Shown: positions 16,430 to 28,726 of the stretch, in pieces
How positions within the stretch are numbered: position 1 is the first letter of the stretch
Layout of the letters: each line of letters opens with the position of its first letter
Assembly: GCA_022360445.1 (NCBI GenBank)
Contig: JAKSCV010000085.1
Location: forward strand, 1-62,864
DNA: 62,864 nt
Reading direction: 5' to 3'
From: Gammaproteobacteria bacterium
GTDB lineage: Bacteria; Pseudomonadota; Gammaproteobacteria; UBA5861
The notes under the pieces: generated by a model
What the model saw: the letters and a program-made list of their open reading frames with translations, nothing else
Database searches by the model: none
Told to the model about the DNA's origin: nothing
Program-made: the position numbers and the translations under genes

Positions 16430-16939
16430 TTACGTCTGCTTCTTGCGCTTAAGCACAACGAAAGCATGCGGGTAGGGTGAGTCCGTTTCATTCGCCGGAA
16501 ACTCACGGCGTGTTTCTTCAACCCATTCCTCTTTGTGGAAACTGTCCAACCAGGTGTCGCCGACAAAGGCGTGATCAATGATCGTTAAATAAAGCGTTTG
16601 TACCTCTGGCATGGCTTCTCGGCACAGGGAGGCGCCACCAATGATCATGACTTCGTCCGTATTTCCGGCGGATTGTCCGGCCAGCTTGACGGCCTGCTCC
16701 AGGCTGTTTGCTGTTTCGCACCCATCATGCTGCCAGCCAAGGGAGCGAGTGACCACAATATTGACGCGACCAGGCAGTGGGCGGCCAATGGATTCAAACG
16801 TTTTGCGACCCATGATGATGGGCTTTCCCATGGTGACCTGTTTGAAGTACTTTAAGTCAGCCGGCAGGTGCCAAGGTAGGCCGTTATCTTTACCAATCAA
16901 CCGATTTTGGTCCATGGCCATGATCATTGCCAGTGTCAT
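16430..16939 (-). CDS. folA: Dihydrofolate reductase
   Basis: 169 residues. Reduces dihydrofolate to tetrahydrofolate with NADPH. It has the N-terminal MIMAMDQNRLIGKDNGLPWH, the LPADLKYFKQVTMGKPII segment with the catalytic aspartate, and the NADPH-binding GRKTFESIGRPLPGR. It starts directly after the thyA stop (TGA-ATG), so translation is coupled. Regenerating the folate used by ThyA explains the pairing. Confidence 0.96.
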   Translation of the reverse strand: MTLAMIMAMDQNRLIGKDNGLPWHLPADLKYFKQVTMGKPIIMGRKTFESIGRPLPGRVNIVVTRSLGWQHDGCETANSLEQAVKLAGQSAGNTDEVMIIGGASLCREAMPEVQTLYLTIIDHAFVGDTWLDSFHKEEWVEETRREFPANETDSPYPHAFVVLKRKKQT

Positions 16940-17734
16940 TCAGACAGCCACCGGTGCTGCAATGTGCGGGTGAGGGTCGTAATCCAGCAATTCAAAGTCG
17001 TCATAAGTGAAGGCATAGAGGTCTTTCACAGCAGGATTCAAGCGCATGTTGGGCAATGGCCTAACCGTGCGTTGCAGCTGAGTGTCTACCTGCTCCATGT
17101 GATTGGAGTAAAGGTGTGCATCCCCGAGTGTGTGGATGAACTCGCCGGGCTTTAATTCGCAGACCTGAGCCATCATCATCGTCAGCAGAGCGTAGGAGGC
17201 AATGTTGAACGGGACGCCCAAAAAAACATCGGCGCTGCGTTGATACATCTGACAAGATAAACGCCCCTCGGCAATGTAAAATTGAAACAGGCAGTGACAA
17301 GGGGGCAAAGCCATTGTGTTGACATCGGCCGGGTTCCAGGCAACAACCAGGAGTCGGCGCGAATCCGGGTTGGTTTGAATGGCATTAACGACCTCTGTGA
17401 TTTGGTCGATGGATTCGCCAGAAGGGCTTGGCCAGCTGCGCCACTGGTAGCCATAAACAGGACCCAGATCTCCATTTTCGTCGGCCCATTCATCCCAGAT
17501 AGAGACTTTGTTCTCTTTCAGGTAATGGATGTTCGTGTCGCCTTTCAGAAACCACAGGAGCTCGTAGATAATTGAACGCAGATGTAATTTCTTGGTTGTC
17601 AGCAGAGGAAAGCCTGCGTTTAGGTCAAACCGCATTTGATAGCCAAACACGGACCGTGTGCCTGTTCCCGTACGGTCCTGTTTGTCTGTTCCGGTATCCC
17701 GAATATGGCGCATTAAGTCCAGGTATTGCTGCAT
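16940..17734 (-). CDS. thyA: Thymidylate synthase
   Basis: 264 residues, the standard length. It methylates dUMP to dTMP with methylene-tetrahydrofolate. It shows [19 protein letters not shown], the active-site cysteine in [13 protein letters not shown] and the folate-binding [20 protein letters not shown]. It lies between lgt (7 bp upstream) and folA (adjacent), as in many gammaproteobacteria. The product and folA partner are certain. Confidence 0.98.
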   Translation of the reverse strand: MQQYLDLMRHIRDTGTDKQDRTGTGTRSVFGYQMRFDLNAGFPLLTTKKLHLRSIIYELLWFLKGDTNIHYLKENKVSIWDEWADENGDLGPVYGYQWRSWPSPSGESIDQITEVVNAIQTNPDSRRLLVVAWNPADVNTMALPPCHCLFQFYIAEGRLSCQMYQRSADVFLGVPFNIASYALLTMMMAQVCELKPGEFIHTLGDAHLYSNHMEQVDTQLQRTVRPLPNMRLNPAVKDLYAFTYDDFELLDYDPHPHIAAPVAV

Positions 17735-17740
17735 AATCGC

Positions 17741-18532
17741 TTACTCTGTTGGTTTTCGTTGATAGGCTGCGTACATCATCCATGCTCCGGTCAAAATCAT
17801 GGGAATGGTCAGCAGCTGGCCCATTGTGGCCCAGCCGAGTGCGACAAAACCGAGATGGGCATCGGGTTGGCGGAAAAACTCAACAACAAAGCGAAAGGCG
17901 CCATATCCGATTAAAAATAAGCCGCTGACGGCCATGCTTGGGCGAGGTTTAGATGAGTAAATCCACAAGATCAAAAACAAGGCAAATCCCTCCAGGGCAG
18001 CCTGGTAAAGCTGAGAGGGGTGTCTGGCCAGGGGGCCACCAGTGGGAAAGACCATTGCCCAGGGAACGTCACTCACCCGCCCCCAAAGTTCACCGTTAAT
18101 GAAATTGCCTATCCGCCCAAATCCCAGTGCCAAGGGAATGGCCGGTGCGATGGTATCTGTGATCTCAAAGAAACGCAGACCGGTTTTTCTGGAGAAATAC
18201 AAAGCGGCGAGTAAAACGCCAATCAGACCGCCATGGAAAGACATCCCCCCTTCCCATACACGAAAGATAATCAAGGGGTCGGCAAGAAAAGCACCCATAT
18301 TGTAAAACAAAATATATCCCATACGGCCGCCGAGAATCACGCCAAGTACGCAGTAAAACAGCAAGTCTCCTGGCATTTCAAGCGTCCAGCGACCGTCGTT
18401 TCTACGGCTGACGCGGTAACGGACTAAGAACCAGGTGACAGTGAAACCGATCAGGTACATTAAGCCATACCAGTGTATTTTCAGCGGGCCAAGGTGAATG
18501 GCGACCGGGTCTATCTCAGGGAATTGCAACAT
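17741..18532 (-). CDS. lgt: Prolipoprotein diacylglyceryl transferase
   Basis: 263 residues from the ATG giving [20 protein letters not shown]. An ATG three bases earlier is equally possible, with AGGAAGA upstream. It transfers diacylglycerol from phosphatidylglycerol to the lipobox cysteine in the inner membrane. About seven membrane segments, the Lgt signature [16 protein letters not shown] and the [15 protein letters not shown] segment are present. It is followed by thyA and folA, a common gene order. Substrates here include FlgH and the lipoprotein at 15.6 kb. Confidence 0.96.
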   Translation of the reverse strand: MLQFPEIDPVAIHLGPLKIHWYGLMYLIGFTVTWFLVRYRVSRRNDGRWTLEMPGDLLFYCVLGVILGGRMGYILFYNMGAFLADPLIIFRVWEGGMSFHGGLIGVLLAALYFSRKTGLRFFEITDTIAPAIPLALGFGRIGNFINGELWGRVSDVPWAMVFPTGGPLARHPSQLYQAALEGFALFLILWIYSSKPRPSMAVSGLFLIGYGAFRFVVEFFRQPDAHLGFVALGWATMGQLLTIPMILTGAWMMYAAYQRKPTE

Positions 18533-18620
18533 CATATTCTTCCTGCAGCTGGCGTATGAAAGACGCGAGCGAGAGTCTATCACTCGCTGGTTACGGAATA
18601 AATTGTTACCATGCGCGCGC

Positions 18621-20776
<2,156 letters not shown>

Positions 20777-20810
20777 TTGGACTTTTAAGTTAAACCGTTA
20801 AGGAAATATC

Positions 20811-21137
20811 ATGGATTTTTTCATAGCAAATGCCTATGCCGAAGGCGCAGCGCCGGGCGGTGGCGACCTGTTTGGGATGCTCTTACCGATTTTACTCTTG
20901 GTCGTTTTTTTCTTTCTGTTCATTCGGCCACAACAAAAGCGGGCTAAAGAACACAAGGCCATGCTGGAAGCCTTGAATAAAGGCGATGAGGTGGTCTCAA
21001 CCGGAGGTTTGGCTGGCACTATTCTTGAGGTGGGAGACAGTTTCATCTTGTTACAAGTTGCAGATAATACGCAAGTCAAAGTCCAGAAGTCGGCTATTGG
21101 AGCTTTGCTGCCCAAAGGTTCGTTGAAAAACCTGTAA
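20811..21137 (+). CDS. yajC: Preprotein translocase subunit YajC
   Basis: 108 residues. One membrane segment (about residues 19-40) ends in FIRPQQKRAKEHKAMLEALN, the YajC hallmark, and is followed by GDEVVSTGGLAGTILEV. YajC associates with SecDF at the SecYEG translocon in the inner membrane; its precise role is uncertain. The intergenic gap to secD is 45 bp. Confidence 0.95.
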   Translation: MDFFIANAYAEGAAPGGGDLFGMLLPILLLVVFFFLFIRPQQKRAKEHKAMLEALNKGDEVVSTGGLAGTILEVGDSFILLQVADNTQVKVQKSAIGALLPKGSLKNL

Positions 21138-21182
21138 AACGGCTGGGTTTTGTCATGCTGTATTCGTTTGAATAGGAAAGCT

Positions 21183-23036
21183 ATGAACCGTTATCCACTA
21201 TGGAAATATCTGTTAGTTTTAGTCGTTGTACTGGTTGGCCTTGTCTATGCTCTGCCTAATATTTACGGGGATAGCCCGGCTGTTCAGGTTCGTGCCCGGA
21301 CGGCTGCATTGGATGAAACCCTGACCCAACAGGTACAAGAGGTACTTGAAGAAGCGCGTATCGAGTCATTCACTGCGTATCTTGAGCAGGGAACCCTCGT
21401 CGTGCGTTTTGAGCAGCTTGAAGATCAATTGCGTGCAAAAGATGCACTCAGTGCTGCCTTGGGTAACCGGTATACGGTCGCGTTGAACCTTGTCCCGGCG
21501 ACGCCCGAGTGGTTACGTTCATTTGCAGCGCCCATGTTTTTAGGGCTTGATCTCCGTGGTGGTGTTCACTTTTTGATGCAAGTTGATATGGCATCCGCTG
21601 AGAGTCAGGCGCTGGAACGTTACGTCGGTGATTTCCGCACTTATCTGCGAGAGTCGAAGATTCGTTACCGTGGTGTTAAGCATGATGAAGGTCAGCTCGA
21701 AGTCCGTTTTGCTGATGAACAAACCCGCGATCAGGGCCTGGAAGCACTCAGCAGGGAATACCGAGAGCTGGATTTGACAACGGCTGAAGATGAACGAGCG
21801 TGGTATATTCAGGCGCAACTGAACGAAAACACTCTGCGGGAGGAACAGCGATCCGCGCTACAGCAAAACATCGTGACCCTGCGTAATCGGGTTAATGAGC
21901 TAGGTGTTGCAGAACCACTGATTCAGCAGCAAGGCCTTGATCGCATTGTAGTGCAGTTGCCGGGTGTGCAGGATACCGGCAGAGCCAAGGAAATTTTGGG
22001 CGCTACGGCAACACTGGAGTATCGGCTTGTACAGGGAACGGCCACTGATTGGCGTGATGCTGAGCGCACAGGCCGGGTGCCAGCTAATGCCCGCCTTTAC
22101 AAAATGCGTGAAGATGGCTCGCCGGTTCTACTGAAACGCAGCGTGATTGTCACTGGTGATCAAATTAAGGACGCCTCCTCAGGTATTGACCAGCAATCCG
22201 GCTCTCCCGCCGTTTTTGTCACTTTGGATGGGCAAGGTGCCAAACGCATGCAGAAAGTGACAGCCGACAATGTGGGTAATTTGATGGCTGTCGTGTTTAT
22301 CGAAAATCGGGTAGAAACGGTAGAGGAAAATGGTGATTGGGTGAAAAAGCGTGTCCGCGTTGAAGAAGTGATCAGTGCGGCGACAATTCGCGATGTACTC
22401 AGCCACCGGTTCCAAACCACCGGTTTAACCTCTGCCGAAGCACGCAATCTCTCGTTGTTATTGAGGGCTGGCGCACTTAAGGCACCGATTGAGATTATTG
22501 AAGAGCGCACGGTTGGCCCAAGCCTCGGCCAGGAAAATATCGACCAAGGGCTGAATTCCGTATTGATTGGCCTCTCGTTGGTGCTGGTCTTCATGGTGAT
22601 TTATTACCGCGTCTTTGGCTTGGTTGCCGATTTAGCGCTGGTCGTGAACCTGGTGCTCATTGTCGCTGTGTTATCAACATTGCAAGCGACGCTGACACTG
22701 CCGGGCATTGCTGGAATTGTTCTGACGGTTGGTATGGCGGTGGATGCAAATGTACTTATTTTTGAACGCATCAAAGAAGAGTTGCGTACAGGGGCTTCGA
22801 CGCAAGCGGCCATTAACGTCGGTTACGAAAAAGCAGTCGCGACCATTGCAGACGCCAATATCACAACATTAATTGCAGCCATTGTACTTTTCAGTTTTGG
22901 CACCGGGCCGATCAAAGGCTTTGCGATCACGCTGTCTATCGGGATCATCACGTCCATGTTCACAGCGATTATCGGGACCCGTGCTTTGGTCAATTTGATT
23001 TACGGTAGGCGTAAAGTCAAACGTCTCGCGATTTAA
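21183..23036 (+). CDS. secD: Protein translocase subunit SecD
   Basis: 617 residues from the ATG preceded by AGGAAAGCT, matching the family's N-terminus MNRYPLWKYLLV. The longer frame to 21150 has no support. It contains the periplasmic P1 domain, LDLRGGVHFLMQVD near residue 120, and six C-terminal membrane segments with GMAVDANVLIFERIKEEL. SecDF uses the proton gradient to complete protein export. It is followed by secF after 9 bp. Confidence 0.97.
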   Translation: MNRYPLWKYLLVLVVVLVGLVYALPNIYGDSPAVQVRARTAALDETLTQQVQEVLEEARIESFTAYLEQGTLVVRFEQLEDQLRAKDALSAALGNRYTVALNLVPATPEWLRSFAAPMFLGLDLRGGVHFLMQVDMASAESQALERYVGDFRTYLRESKIRYRGVKHDEGQLEVRFADEQTRDQGLEALSREYRELDLTTAEDERAWYIQAQLNENTLREEQRSALQQNIVTLRNRVNELGVAEPLIQQQGLDRIVVQLPGVQDTGRAKEILGATATLEYRLVQGTATDWRDAERTGRVPANARLYKMREDGSPVLLKRSVIVTGDQIKDASSGIDQQSGSPAVFVTLDGQGAKRMQKVTADNVGNLMAVVFIENRVETVEENGDWVKKRVRVEEVISAATIRDVLSHRFQTTGLTSAEARNLSLLLRAGALKAPIEIIEERTVGPSLGQENIDQGLNSVLIGLSLVLVFMVIYYRVFGLVADLALVVNLVLIVAVLSTLQATLTLPGIAGIVLTVGMAVDANVLIFERIKEELRTGASTQAAINVGYEKAVATIADANITTLIAAIVLFSFGTGPIKGFAITLSIGIITSMFTAIIGTRALVNLIYGRRKVKRLAI

Positions 23037-23045
23037 GAGGACAGC

Positions 23046-23993
23046 ATGAATAGCACGGCAAAGAGAGAGAATCGAGCACGGTTTGACATCATGGGCAAGC
23101 GCCGCTTGGCAATGGTGCTTTCAGTGATCTTGATGGCAGTTTCCCTGGGGTCACTTTTTACTCGTGGCTTGAGCCTTGGGTTGGATTTTACCGGTGGCTA
23201 TTTGATTGAGGTTGGCTACGAAAGCTCGGCAAACCTTGCCGATGTTCGCCGGGCATTGGTGGAAAATGACTTTGATGATGCTCTGGTGCAGAATTTTGGT
23301 TCGGCGAGTGATGTGCTCGTCCGGCTGGCGCCTCGTGAAGGCGTGAACAGTGCGGCCTTGAGCCAGCAAGTGTTGGATATCTTGCAGGCAACCTCAAATG
23401 AAACCGTGTCCATGCGAAGGGTGGAGTTTGTTGGGCCCCAGGTAGGTGAAGAGTTACGCGAGCAAGGCGGGTTGGCGATGCTTTATGCATTGGCCGGTAT
23501 TGTTATTTATATTTGGTTAAGGTTTGAAAAGAAGTTCTCCGTTGGGTCTGTTGCCGCCCTCGTGCATGATGTTGTGATTACACTGGGTATTTTTTCTGTC
23601 ACACAAATGGAGTTTGATTTAACCGTACTCGCAGCCTTGCTGGCTGTGATTGGTTACTCTCTGAATGATACGATCGTTGTGTTTGACCGGATTCGGGAAA
23701 ATTTCCGAAAATTGCGTAAAGGAACGCCGGAAGAAGTGATTAATATTTCGATTAATCAGACCTTGTCCCGGACTCTGATCACCTCGCTGACGACCTTACT
23801 TGTATTATTAGCCTTATTTTTGTTTGGAGGCAAAGTGATCGGCGGTTTCGCTATGGCGCTCATTATCGGGGTAGTTGTAGGAACCTATTCCTCCATCTAT
23901 ATCGCCAGTAGCGGTGTATTGGCGCTTGGCATCAGTAAACAGGATTTGATGCCCATTGAAAAAGAAGGTGATGAGCTGGATGACTTGCCTTAA
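23046..23993 (+). CDS. secF: Protein translocase subunit SecF
   Basis: 315 residues with AAGAGGACAGC just before the ATG. Six membrane segments, the first with LGLDFTGGYLIEV, and the conserved YSLNDTIVVFDRIRENFR in the fourth or fifth segment. It forms the SecDF complex with the preceding gene. The operon ends with a perfect 14-bp hairpin just downstream. Confidence 0.97.
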   Translation: MNSTAKRENRARFDIMGKRRLAMVLSVILMAVSLGSLFTRGLSLGLDFTGGYLIEVGYESSANLADVRRALVENDFDDALVQNFGSASDVLVRLAPREGVNSAALSQQVLDILQATSNETVSMRRVEFVGPQVGEELREQGGLAMLYALAGIVIYIWLRFEKKFSVGSVAALVHDVVITLGIFSVTQMEFDLTVLAALLAVIGYSLNDTIVVFDRIRENFRKLRKGTPEEVINISINQTLSRTLITSLTTLLVLLALFLFGGKVIGGFAMALIIGVVVGTYSSIYIASSGVLALGISKQDLMPIEKEGDELDDLP

Positions 23994-24002
23994 ACATTAG
24001 CG

Positions 24003-24033
24003 GCGTCTGTCAACGCGTTGCGTTGACAGACGC
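24003..24033. terminator. Bidirectional terminator hairpin between secF and suhB
   Basis: GCGTCTGTCAACGC and GCGTTGACAGACGC form a perfect 14-bp stem around GTT, followed on the plus strand by TTGCTTTCTT. It sits 9 bp past the secF stop and 8 bp past the convergent suhB stop. The stem is strong; the T tract is interrupted. Confidence 0.8.
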
Positions 24034-24041
24034 TTGCTTTC

Positions 24042-24821
24042 TTATCTTGGATTCAGTATCTGAAGCATTTCTGTCAATACCTTGGGTGATGCGGCCACAA
24101 TGTCACCTGATTCCAGCCATTGATCACCGCCTGACATGTCACAGACCAATCCGCCTGCTTCTTGGACTAAAAGCGCACCTGCGGCAATATCCCAGGGCTT
24201 TAAATCCGGCTCCCAAAAGCCATCCAGCCGTCCTGCGGCGACGAATGCGAGGTCAAGTGCGGCGGAGCCTGCTCGGCGGATGCCGGCGGTTTTACTCATG
24301 AACTCCCCCAGTGTAGGTAGGTAATTTTCAACATCCGTATTTTGGCGGAAGGGGAAGCCTGTTCCCAGTACAGCAGCATTGAGGCCATTGCGCCCACTGA
24401 CACGAATACGGCGGTTATTAAGCGAAGCACCACTGCCTCGTGAGGCTGTGTAGAGCTCTTGAGAGATAGGGTTGTAGATCACGCCGTGTTCGAGTGTGTT
24501 CTTATGCTTAAGTGCGATAGAGACGGCAAAGTGTGGAATGCCGTGTAAGAAATTGGTCGTGCCGTCAAGCGGATCAATGATCCATGTATATTCGCTGTCC
24601 TCTTGATGAGCGCCAGACTCTTCGCCCAGGAATCCGTGCTGGGGATAACTGCGGTGGAGGGCTTCTAGAATAATTTCTTCCGCTTTTTGGTCGACTTCGC
24701 TGACAAAGTCATTGCGACTTTTGGTTTTTACAGTGAGTTGATCAACACGGTCAACATGACGGGCGATATGATTTCCGGCAGCGCGTGCTGCCCGGACCGC
24801 GATGGATAACATGGGGTGCAT
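24042..24821 (-). CDS. suhB: Inositol-1-monophosphatase
   Basis: 259 residues. Lithium-sensitive phosphatase family, with metal-ligand motifs GEESG (in GFLGEESGAHQEDS), IIDPLDGTTNFLHGIPHFAV and the C-terminal KPWDIAAGALLVQEAGG. SuhB also acts in rRNA antitermination in E. coli. It is divergent from trmJ (76 bp apart), a frequent arrangement. Confidence 0.95.
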   Translation of the reverse strand: MHPMLSIAVRAARAAGNHIARHVDRVDQLTVKTKSRNDFVSEVDQKAEEIILEALHRSYPQHGFLGEESGAHQEDSEYTWIIDPLDGTTNFLHGIPHFAVSIALKHKNTLEHGVIYNPISQELYTASRGSGASLNNRRIRVSGRNGLNAAVLGTGFPFRQNTDVENYLPTLGEFMSKTAGIRRAGSAALDLAFVAAGRLDGFWEPDLKPWDIAAGALLVQEAGGLVCDMSGGDQWLESGDIVAASPKVLTEMLQILNPR

Positions 24822-24897
24822 GGGAGATGCCTTTCGTTAATTGTTCGAAGGACGAGTAGAATAGCAAAATTTATCCAACTCTTTGAGGTGAATTTTA

Positions 24898-25629
24898 TTG
24901 TCATCATTTTTGAAAAAACGTGTGCGCATTGTACTGGTTGAAACCAGCCATCCGGGGAATATTGGTGCGGTAGCGCGTTCCATGAAAACAATGTCCCTAG
25001 AGCGGTTGTACCTGGTTAACCCATTGATCTATCCTAGTGCCGAGGCCACATCAAGAGCCTCAGGAGCGGATGATGTTCTCGCTGGAGCTCAGGTTTGTCG
25101 GTCTTTAAACGAAGCGCTTGAAGGGTGCTCCTTCATCGTTGGAACTAGTGCGCGCCAACGGCGGATTGAGTGGCCACTGCTGTCAGCGCGTGAATGCGCC
25201 CAGCAGGTGAGCCATCATGCCAGTGAGGGAGACGTCGCAATCGTCTTCGGCCGAGAGCGCAGCGGCTTAAAAAATGAAGAGTTGGATTTGTGTCATGCGA
25301 TGATGAATATTCCAACCTCTCAAGACTATACGTCCTTAAATTTAGCATCTGCCGTACAGATTGTGGCTTATGAACTCTTTTTAAGTTGCTCGGATATTGT
25401 GATGAGAGACAAAGATGCTGAGGAGAAGGCTACGCATGAGCAGATGGAAGGATTTTTCAGCCACTTATGGGAAGCATTGGTTGCTACTGAATTCCTTGAT
25501 CCCCAAAACCCAGGGCAGTTAAAGCGGCGGTTACGGCGTATCTACAGTCGCGCACATCTGACGCGTAATGAGGTGAATATCTTACGAGGGACGCTGACGT
25601 CCACTTTGGATAAAACAAAATCTCTTTAA
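24898..25629 (+). CDS. trmJ: tRNA (cytidine/uridine-2'-O-)-methyltransferase TrmJ
   Basis: 243 residues from a TTG start, supported by GAGGTG seven bases upstream and by alignment of RVRIVLVETSHPGNIGAVAR with the family's N-terminus. It methylates the 2'-O of nucleotide 32 in some tRNAs. The SPOUT motifs FGRERSGLKNEELDLCHAMM and IPTSQDYTSLNLASAVQIVA are present, with the knot near the middle. It is followed by cysE. Confidence 0.94.
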   Translation: MSSFLKKRVRIVLVETSHPGNIGAVARSMKTMSLERLYLVNPLIYPSAEATSRASGADDVLAGAQVCRSLNEALEGCSFIVGTSARQRRIEWPLLSARECAQQVSHHASEGDVAIVFGRERSGLKNEELDLCHAMMNIPTSQDYTSLNLASAVQIVAYELFLSCSDIVMRDKDAEEKATHEQMEGFFSHLWEALVATEFLDPQNPGQLKRRLRRIYSRAHLTRNEVNILRGTLTSTLDKTKSL

Positions 25630-25650
25630 GTAAGGTGCTTTTAACTAGCG

Positions 25651-25656
25651 TATAAT
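25651..25656 (+). promoter_or_regulatory. -10 element upstream of cysE
   Basis: An exact TATAAT lies about 46 bases before the cysE ATG in an otherwise AT-rich gap. No convincing -35 is found at 16-18 bases, so the promoter is weak or needs an activator. Confidence 0.35.
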
Positions 25657-25701
25657 TCCAACTAAATTGATTGGTTATTGGATTAAGAATGGGTGTCCCT
25701 C

Positions 25702-26478
25702 ATGTGGAAGTTGATTCGTGAAGATGTACAAAGCGTTTTTGACCGAGATCCAGCTGCAAGAAACGTCTGGGAGGTCATGACAGCCTATCCAGGTGTCCAT
25801 GCCCTGATTTTTCATCGAGTCAATCATAAACTTTGGTCAATTGGTTTGAAATGGCTGGCGCGGTTCGGGTCGAATATTGCGCGCTGGTTGACAGGGATTG
25901 AAATTCATCCAGGCGCAAAAATTGGGCACCGGTTTTTCATCGATCACGGCTTGGGCGTAGTTATTGGTGAGACGACCGAGATTGGCGATGATGTTACCTT
26001 GTATCAAGGTGTGACGCTGGGAGGGACGTCCTGGGAGGCAGGCAAGCGCCACCCCACCATTGGTAATAATGTTGTTGTAGGCGCCGGTGCCAAAGTGCTT
26101 GGGCCGTTTAAAGTGGGTGATAACGCACGAATTGGTTCAAACGCCGTTGTAGTCAAAGCGGTGCCTGAGTTTGCGACTATTGTTGGTGTTCCAGGGCGCG
26201 AAGTTATGCGTGAGAATAACAATGACCGGCAGCGCATCAGAGAACGAATGGCCGAGAAGATGGGTTTTGACGCCTATGGGGCAACCAGGGATATGCCAGA
26301 CCCGGTAGCCAACGCCATCAACGGTATGCTTGACCATATCCACCAAATGGAAGAGCGGGTTCAGGAAATGGCAGACGTATTACATAAATATGGTGAAGAT
26401 ATCAAAGACTTGCCTGCTTGTAATGTCCATTTAGACTGTCATGACGGCCGGCGTAAAGATCAAATAAATAATACTTGA
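25702..26478 (+). CDS. cysE: Serine O-acetyltransferase
   Basis: 258 residues from the ATG giving [20 protein letters not shown]; a GTG at 25693 adds three residues. It makes O-acetylserine from serine and acetyl-CoA, the first committed step of cysteine synthesis. The N-terminal helical region is short, like the SAT of many non-enteric bacteria. The hexapeptide-repeat helix includes [19 protein letters not shown]. Cysteine is the sulfur source for the isc operon just downstream, with iscR 66 bp away. Confidence 0.93.
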   Translation: MWKLIREDVQSVFDRDPAARNVWEVMTAYPGVHALIFHRVNHKLWSIGLKWLARFGSNIARWLTGIEIHPGAKIGHRFFIDHGLGVVIGETTEIGDDVTLYQGVTLGGTSWEAGKRHPTIGNNVVVGAGAKVLGPFKVGDNARIGSNAVVVKAVPEFATIVGVPGREVMRENNNDRQRIRERMAEKMGFDAYGATRDMPDPVANAINGMLDHIHQMEERVQEMADVLHKYGEDIKDLPACNVHLDCHDGRRKDQINNT

Positions 26479-26502
26479 CTAAATTGCTAGGTTATGTACA
26501 GT
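26471..26502 (+). promoter_or_regulatory. IscR type 1 site and isc promoter
   Basis: ATACTTGACTAAATTGCTAG plus GTTAT (26471-26495) matches the IscR type 1 consensus at 21 of 25 positions and includes a -35 TTGACT (26475-26480). A -10 TACAGT follows after 16 bases (26497-26502). In E. coli the [2Fe-2S] form of IscR represses the iscR promoter at such a site; the same autoregulation is inferred here. Confidence 0.75.
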
Positions 26503-26544
26503 AGTACACAAGATAACCTACAAAGCATTTGGTGAATCCGGATA

Positions 26545-27012
26545 ATGAAACTAACAACAAAAGGTCGGTATGCTGTCACAGCTATGCTGGACTTGGCTTT
26601 GCATGTCCACATGGGGCCTGTGACCTTAGCCGATATCGCAAACAGACAGCACTTATCCGTCTCCTATCTTGAACAACTTTTTGCCAAGTTGAGAAAAAAT
26701 AGTCTGGTTAAAAGTGTGCGGGGCCCAGGAGGTGGGTATCAGCTTGGTAAACAGGCAGAAGTGATTACAGTTGCGAGTATCATCAAAGCTGTGGACGAAA
26801 GTGTGGATGCCACCAGCTGCCGAGGGAAAGAAAATTGTAAGAACCACAAACGGTGTCTAACTCATGAGTTATGGCGGAACTTAAGCGACCAAATTAACGG
26901 TTTTCTCGAAGGCATTTCTTTAGCTGACCTATTGCACAAAAGTGCTTTGGAACAAGGAGAAGGCCGGGACGTAAATGAAGTCAAAATCCTGAGTGAACTG
27001 GCTTCAAGGTAA
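26545..27012 (+). CDS. iscR: Iron-sulfur cluster assembly transcription factor IscR
   Basis: 155 residues. A winged helix ([20 protein letters not shown]) is followed by [20 protein letters not shown]. Three cysteines spaced C-x5-C-x5-C in [17 protein letters not shown], plus the histidine, ligate the [2Fe-2S] cluster as in E. coli. It senses cluster supply and represses or activates isc and related genes. It begins an operon that runs to iscX. Confidence 0.97.
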   Translation: MKLTTKGRYAVTAMLDLALHVHMGPVTLADIANRQHLSVSYLEQLFAKLRKNSLVKSVRGPGGGYQLGKQAEVITVASIIKAVDESVDATSCRGKENCKNHKRCLTHELWRNLSDQINGFLEGISLADLLHKSALEQGEGRDVNEVKILSELASR

Positions 27013-27064
27013 GCGAAGAGCTCGTTTTAAAATTTGAAGAAATACGGAAAAGAGTAAAATAGAT

Positions 27065-28285
27065 ATGATAGCCCACAAGCCAATATACCTTGACTACGCG
27101 GCGACCACCCCGGTCGATAAACGCGTTGCAGATAAGATGTCTGAATACCTGACGATTGAAGGGAAGTTTGGTAATCCGGCCTCGCGTTCCCACGTGTACG
27201 GTTGGGAGTCGGAAGAGGCTGTGGATCATGCGCGCCAGCAGATCGCAAACCTAATCAAAGCCGACTCACGTGAGATTATCTGGACTTCCGGTGCGACGGA
27301 GTCTGATAACCTTGCAATCAAGGGTGCTGCACACTTTAATAAGCGTAAAGGTCAGCATTTGATTACGGTCAAAACAGAGCATAAGGCCGTTCTAGATACA
27401 TGCCGACAGCTTGAGCGTGAGGGTTATGAGGTCACTTATCTGGACCCGGAACCTGATGGCTTACTCGACCTGGACAAGCTAAAAGCCGCAATTCGTAAAG
27501 ACACCACATTGATTTCGGTCATGCAGGTTAATAATGAAATCGGTGTCGTTCAGGATATTGCTTCCATTGGTCAGATCTGTCGTGCAAATAAAATAGTATT
27601 CCACGTAGATGCCGCACAAAGCGCTGGTAAACTGCCGATTGATGTTGAACAGCTCAATATCGATCTTATGTCATTTTCGGGCCATAAAATTTACGGGCCT
27701 AAAGGCATTGGTGCCTTATACGTTCGCCGCAAGCCACGCGTTCGAATAGAGGCTCAAATGCACGGAGGTGGACACGAACGAGGAATGCGTTCAGGCACAT
27801 TACCGGTTCATCAAATCGTGGCGATGGGAGAAGCTTTCCAGATTGCAAATGAAGAAATGGAACTGGAATCTCGGCGTATCCATGGATTGAGAGAGCGCTT
27901 AATAAAGGGACTCGACGGTATTGAAGAGACTTATCTGAATGGTTCGCGAGAACATTATGTGCCCGGTATCGTTAACATGAGCTTTAATTACATCGAAGGC
28001 GAAAGCTTGATGATGGCTCTGAAAGGTTTGGCGGTATCTAGTGGTTCTGCCTGTACCAGTGCCAGCCTTGAGCCTTCTTATGTGTTGCGTGCGCTAGGTA
28101 TGAGCGATGAACTGGCCCATAGTTCAATCCGGTTTTCCATTGGTCGTTACACTTCAGAGGCCGATATTGACGCAACCGTCGAAAGTATAAAAGCGGCCGT
28201 GAGCCGACTACGGGAATTATCTCCCTTATGGGACATGTATAAAGAAGGTATTGATTTGAGTGCTGTCGAATGGGCTGCACACTGA
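27065..28285 (+). CDS. iscS: Cysteine desulfurase IscS
   Basis: 406 residues, two longer than the E. coli protein. PLP enzyme that takes sulfur from cysteine for clusters and tRNA thiolation. The PLP lysine is in [18 protein letters not shown] at about residue 208. The mobile catalytic cysteine is in [19 protein letters not shown] at about residue 330. It lies between iscR and iscU in the standard order. Confidence 0.98.
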   Translation: MIAHKPIYLDYAATTPVDKRVADKMSEYLTIEGKFGNPASRSHVYGWESEEAVDHARQQIANLIKADSREIIWTSGATESDNLAIKGAAHFNKRKGQHLITVKTEHKAVLDTCRQLEREGYEVTYLDPEPDGLLDLDKLKAAIRKDTTLISVMQVNNEIGVVQDIASIGQICRANKIVFHVDAAQSAGKLPIDVEQLNIDLMSFSGHKIYGPKGIGALYVRRKPRVRIEAQMHGGGHERGMRSGTLPVHQIVAMGEAFQIANEEMELESRRIHGLRERLIKGLDGIEETYLNGSREHYVPGIVNMSFNYIEGESLMMALKGLAVSSGSACTSASLEPSYVLRALGMSDELAHSSIRFSIGRYTSEADIDATVESIKAAVSRLRELSPLWDMYKEGIDLSAVEWAAH

Positions 28286-28317
28286 TAACTAGCTAGATCT
28301 AACAGAGGAATTTACCC

Positions 28318-28704
28318 ATGGCTTACAGTGACAAAGTTATTGATCACTACGAAAATCCACGAAATATTGGAACATTGGATAAAGAAGACCCAGGCGTTGG
28401 TACGGGTATGGTCGGTGCGCCAGCCTGTGGTGATGTCATGCGCTTGCAGATTAAAATCAATGACGCTGGCATCATCGAAGATGCCAAATTCAAAACCTAT
28501 GGTTGTGGTTCTGCGATTGCATCGTCATCACTCGTGACTGAACTTGTTAAAGGTAAAACACTGGATCAGGCGGCGGATATTAAGAATATGGACATTGCCG
28601 AAGAATTAGCATTACCGCCAGTTAAAGTTCATTGCTCTGTGCTCGCCGAAGACGCTATAGCTGCGGCAATTGCGGACATCAGAAAAAAACAAGCCGCAGA
28701 GTAA
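28318..28704 (+). CDS. iscU: Fe-S cluster scaffold IscU
   Basis: 128 residues. It assembles the nascent cluster with IscS and passes it to targets with HscA/HscB. The three ligand cysteines are in GAPACGDVM (about 37), YGCGSAIASSSL (about 63) and KVHCSVLAEDAI (about 106). The HscA-binding LPPVK motif is present as ALPPVKVHC. The ribosome-binding region is AGAGGAA, 9-15 bases before the ATG. Confidence 0.98.
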   Translation: MAYSDKVIDHYENPRNIGTLDKEDPGVGTGMVGAPACGDVMRLQIKINDAGIIEDAKFKTYGCGSAIASSSLVTELVKGKTLDQAADIKNMDIAEELALPPVKVHCSVLAEDAIAAAIADIRKKQAAE

Positions 28705-28726
28705 AATTAGAAAGGTTTAGACAGAA

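Noticed and set aside
18536-18620. preQ1 riboswitch ahead of queA-tgt
   Set aside because: The 85-bp gap shared with lgt shows no recognisable aptamer pseudoknot.
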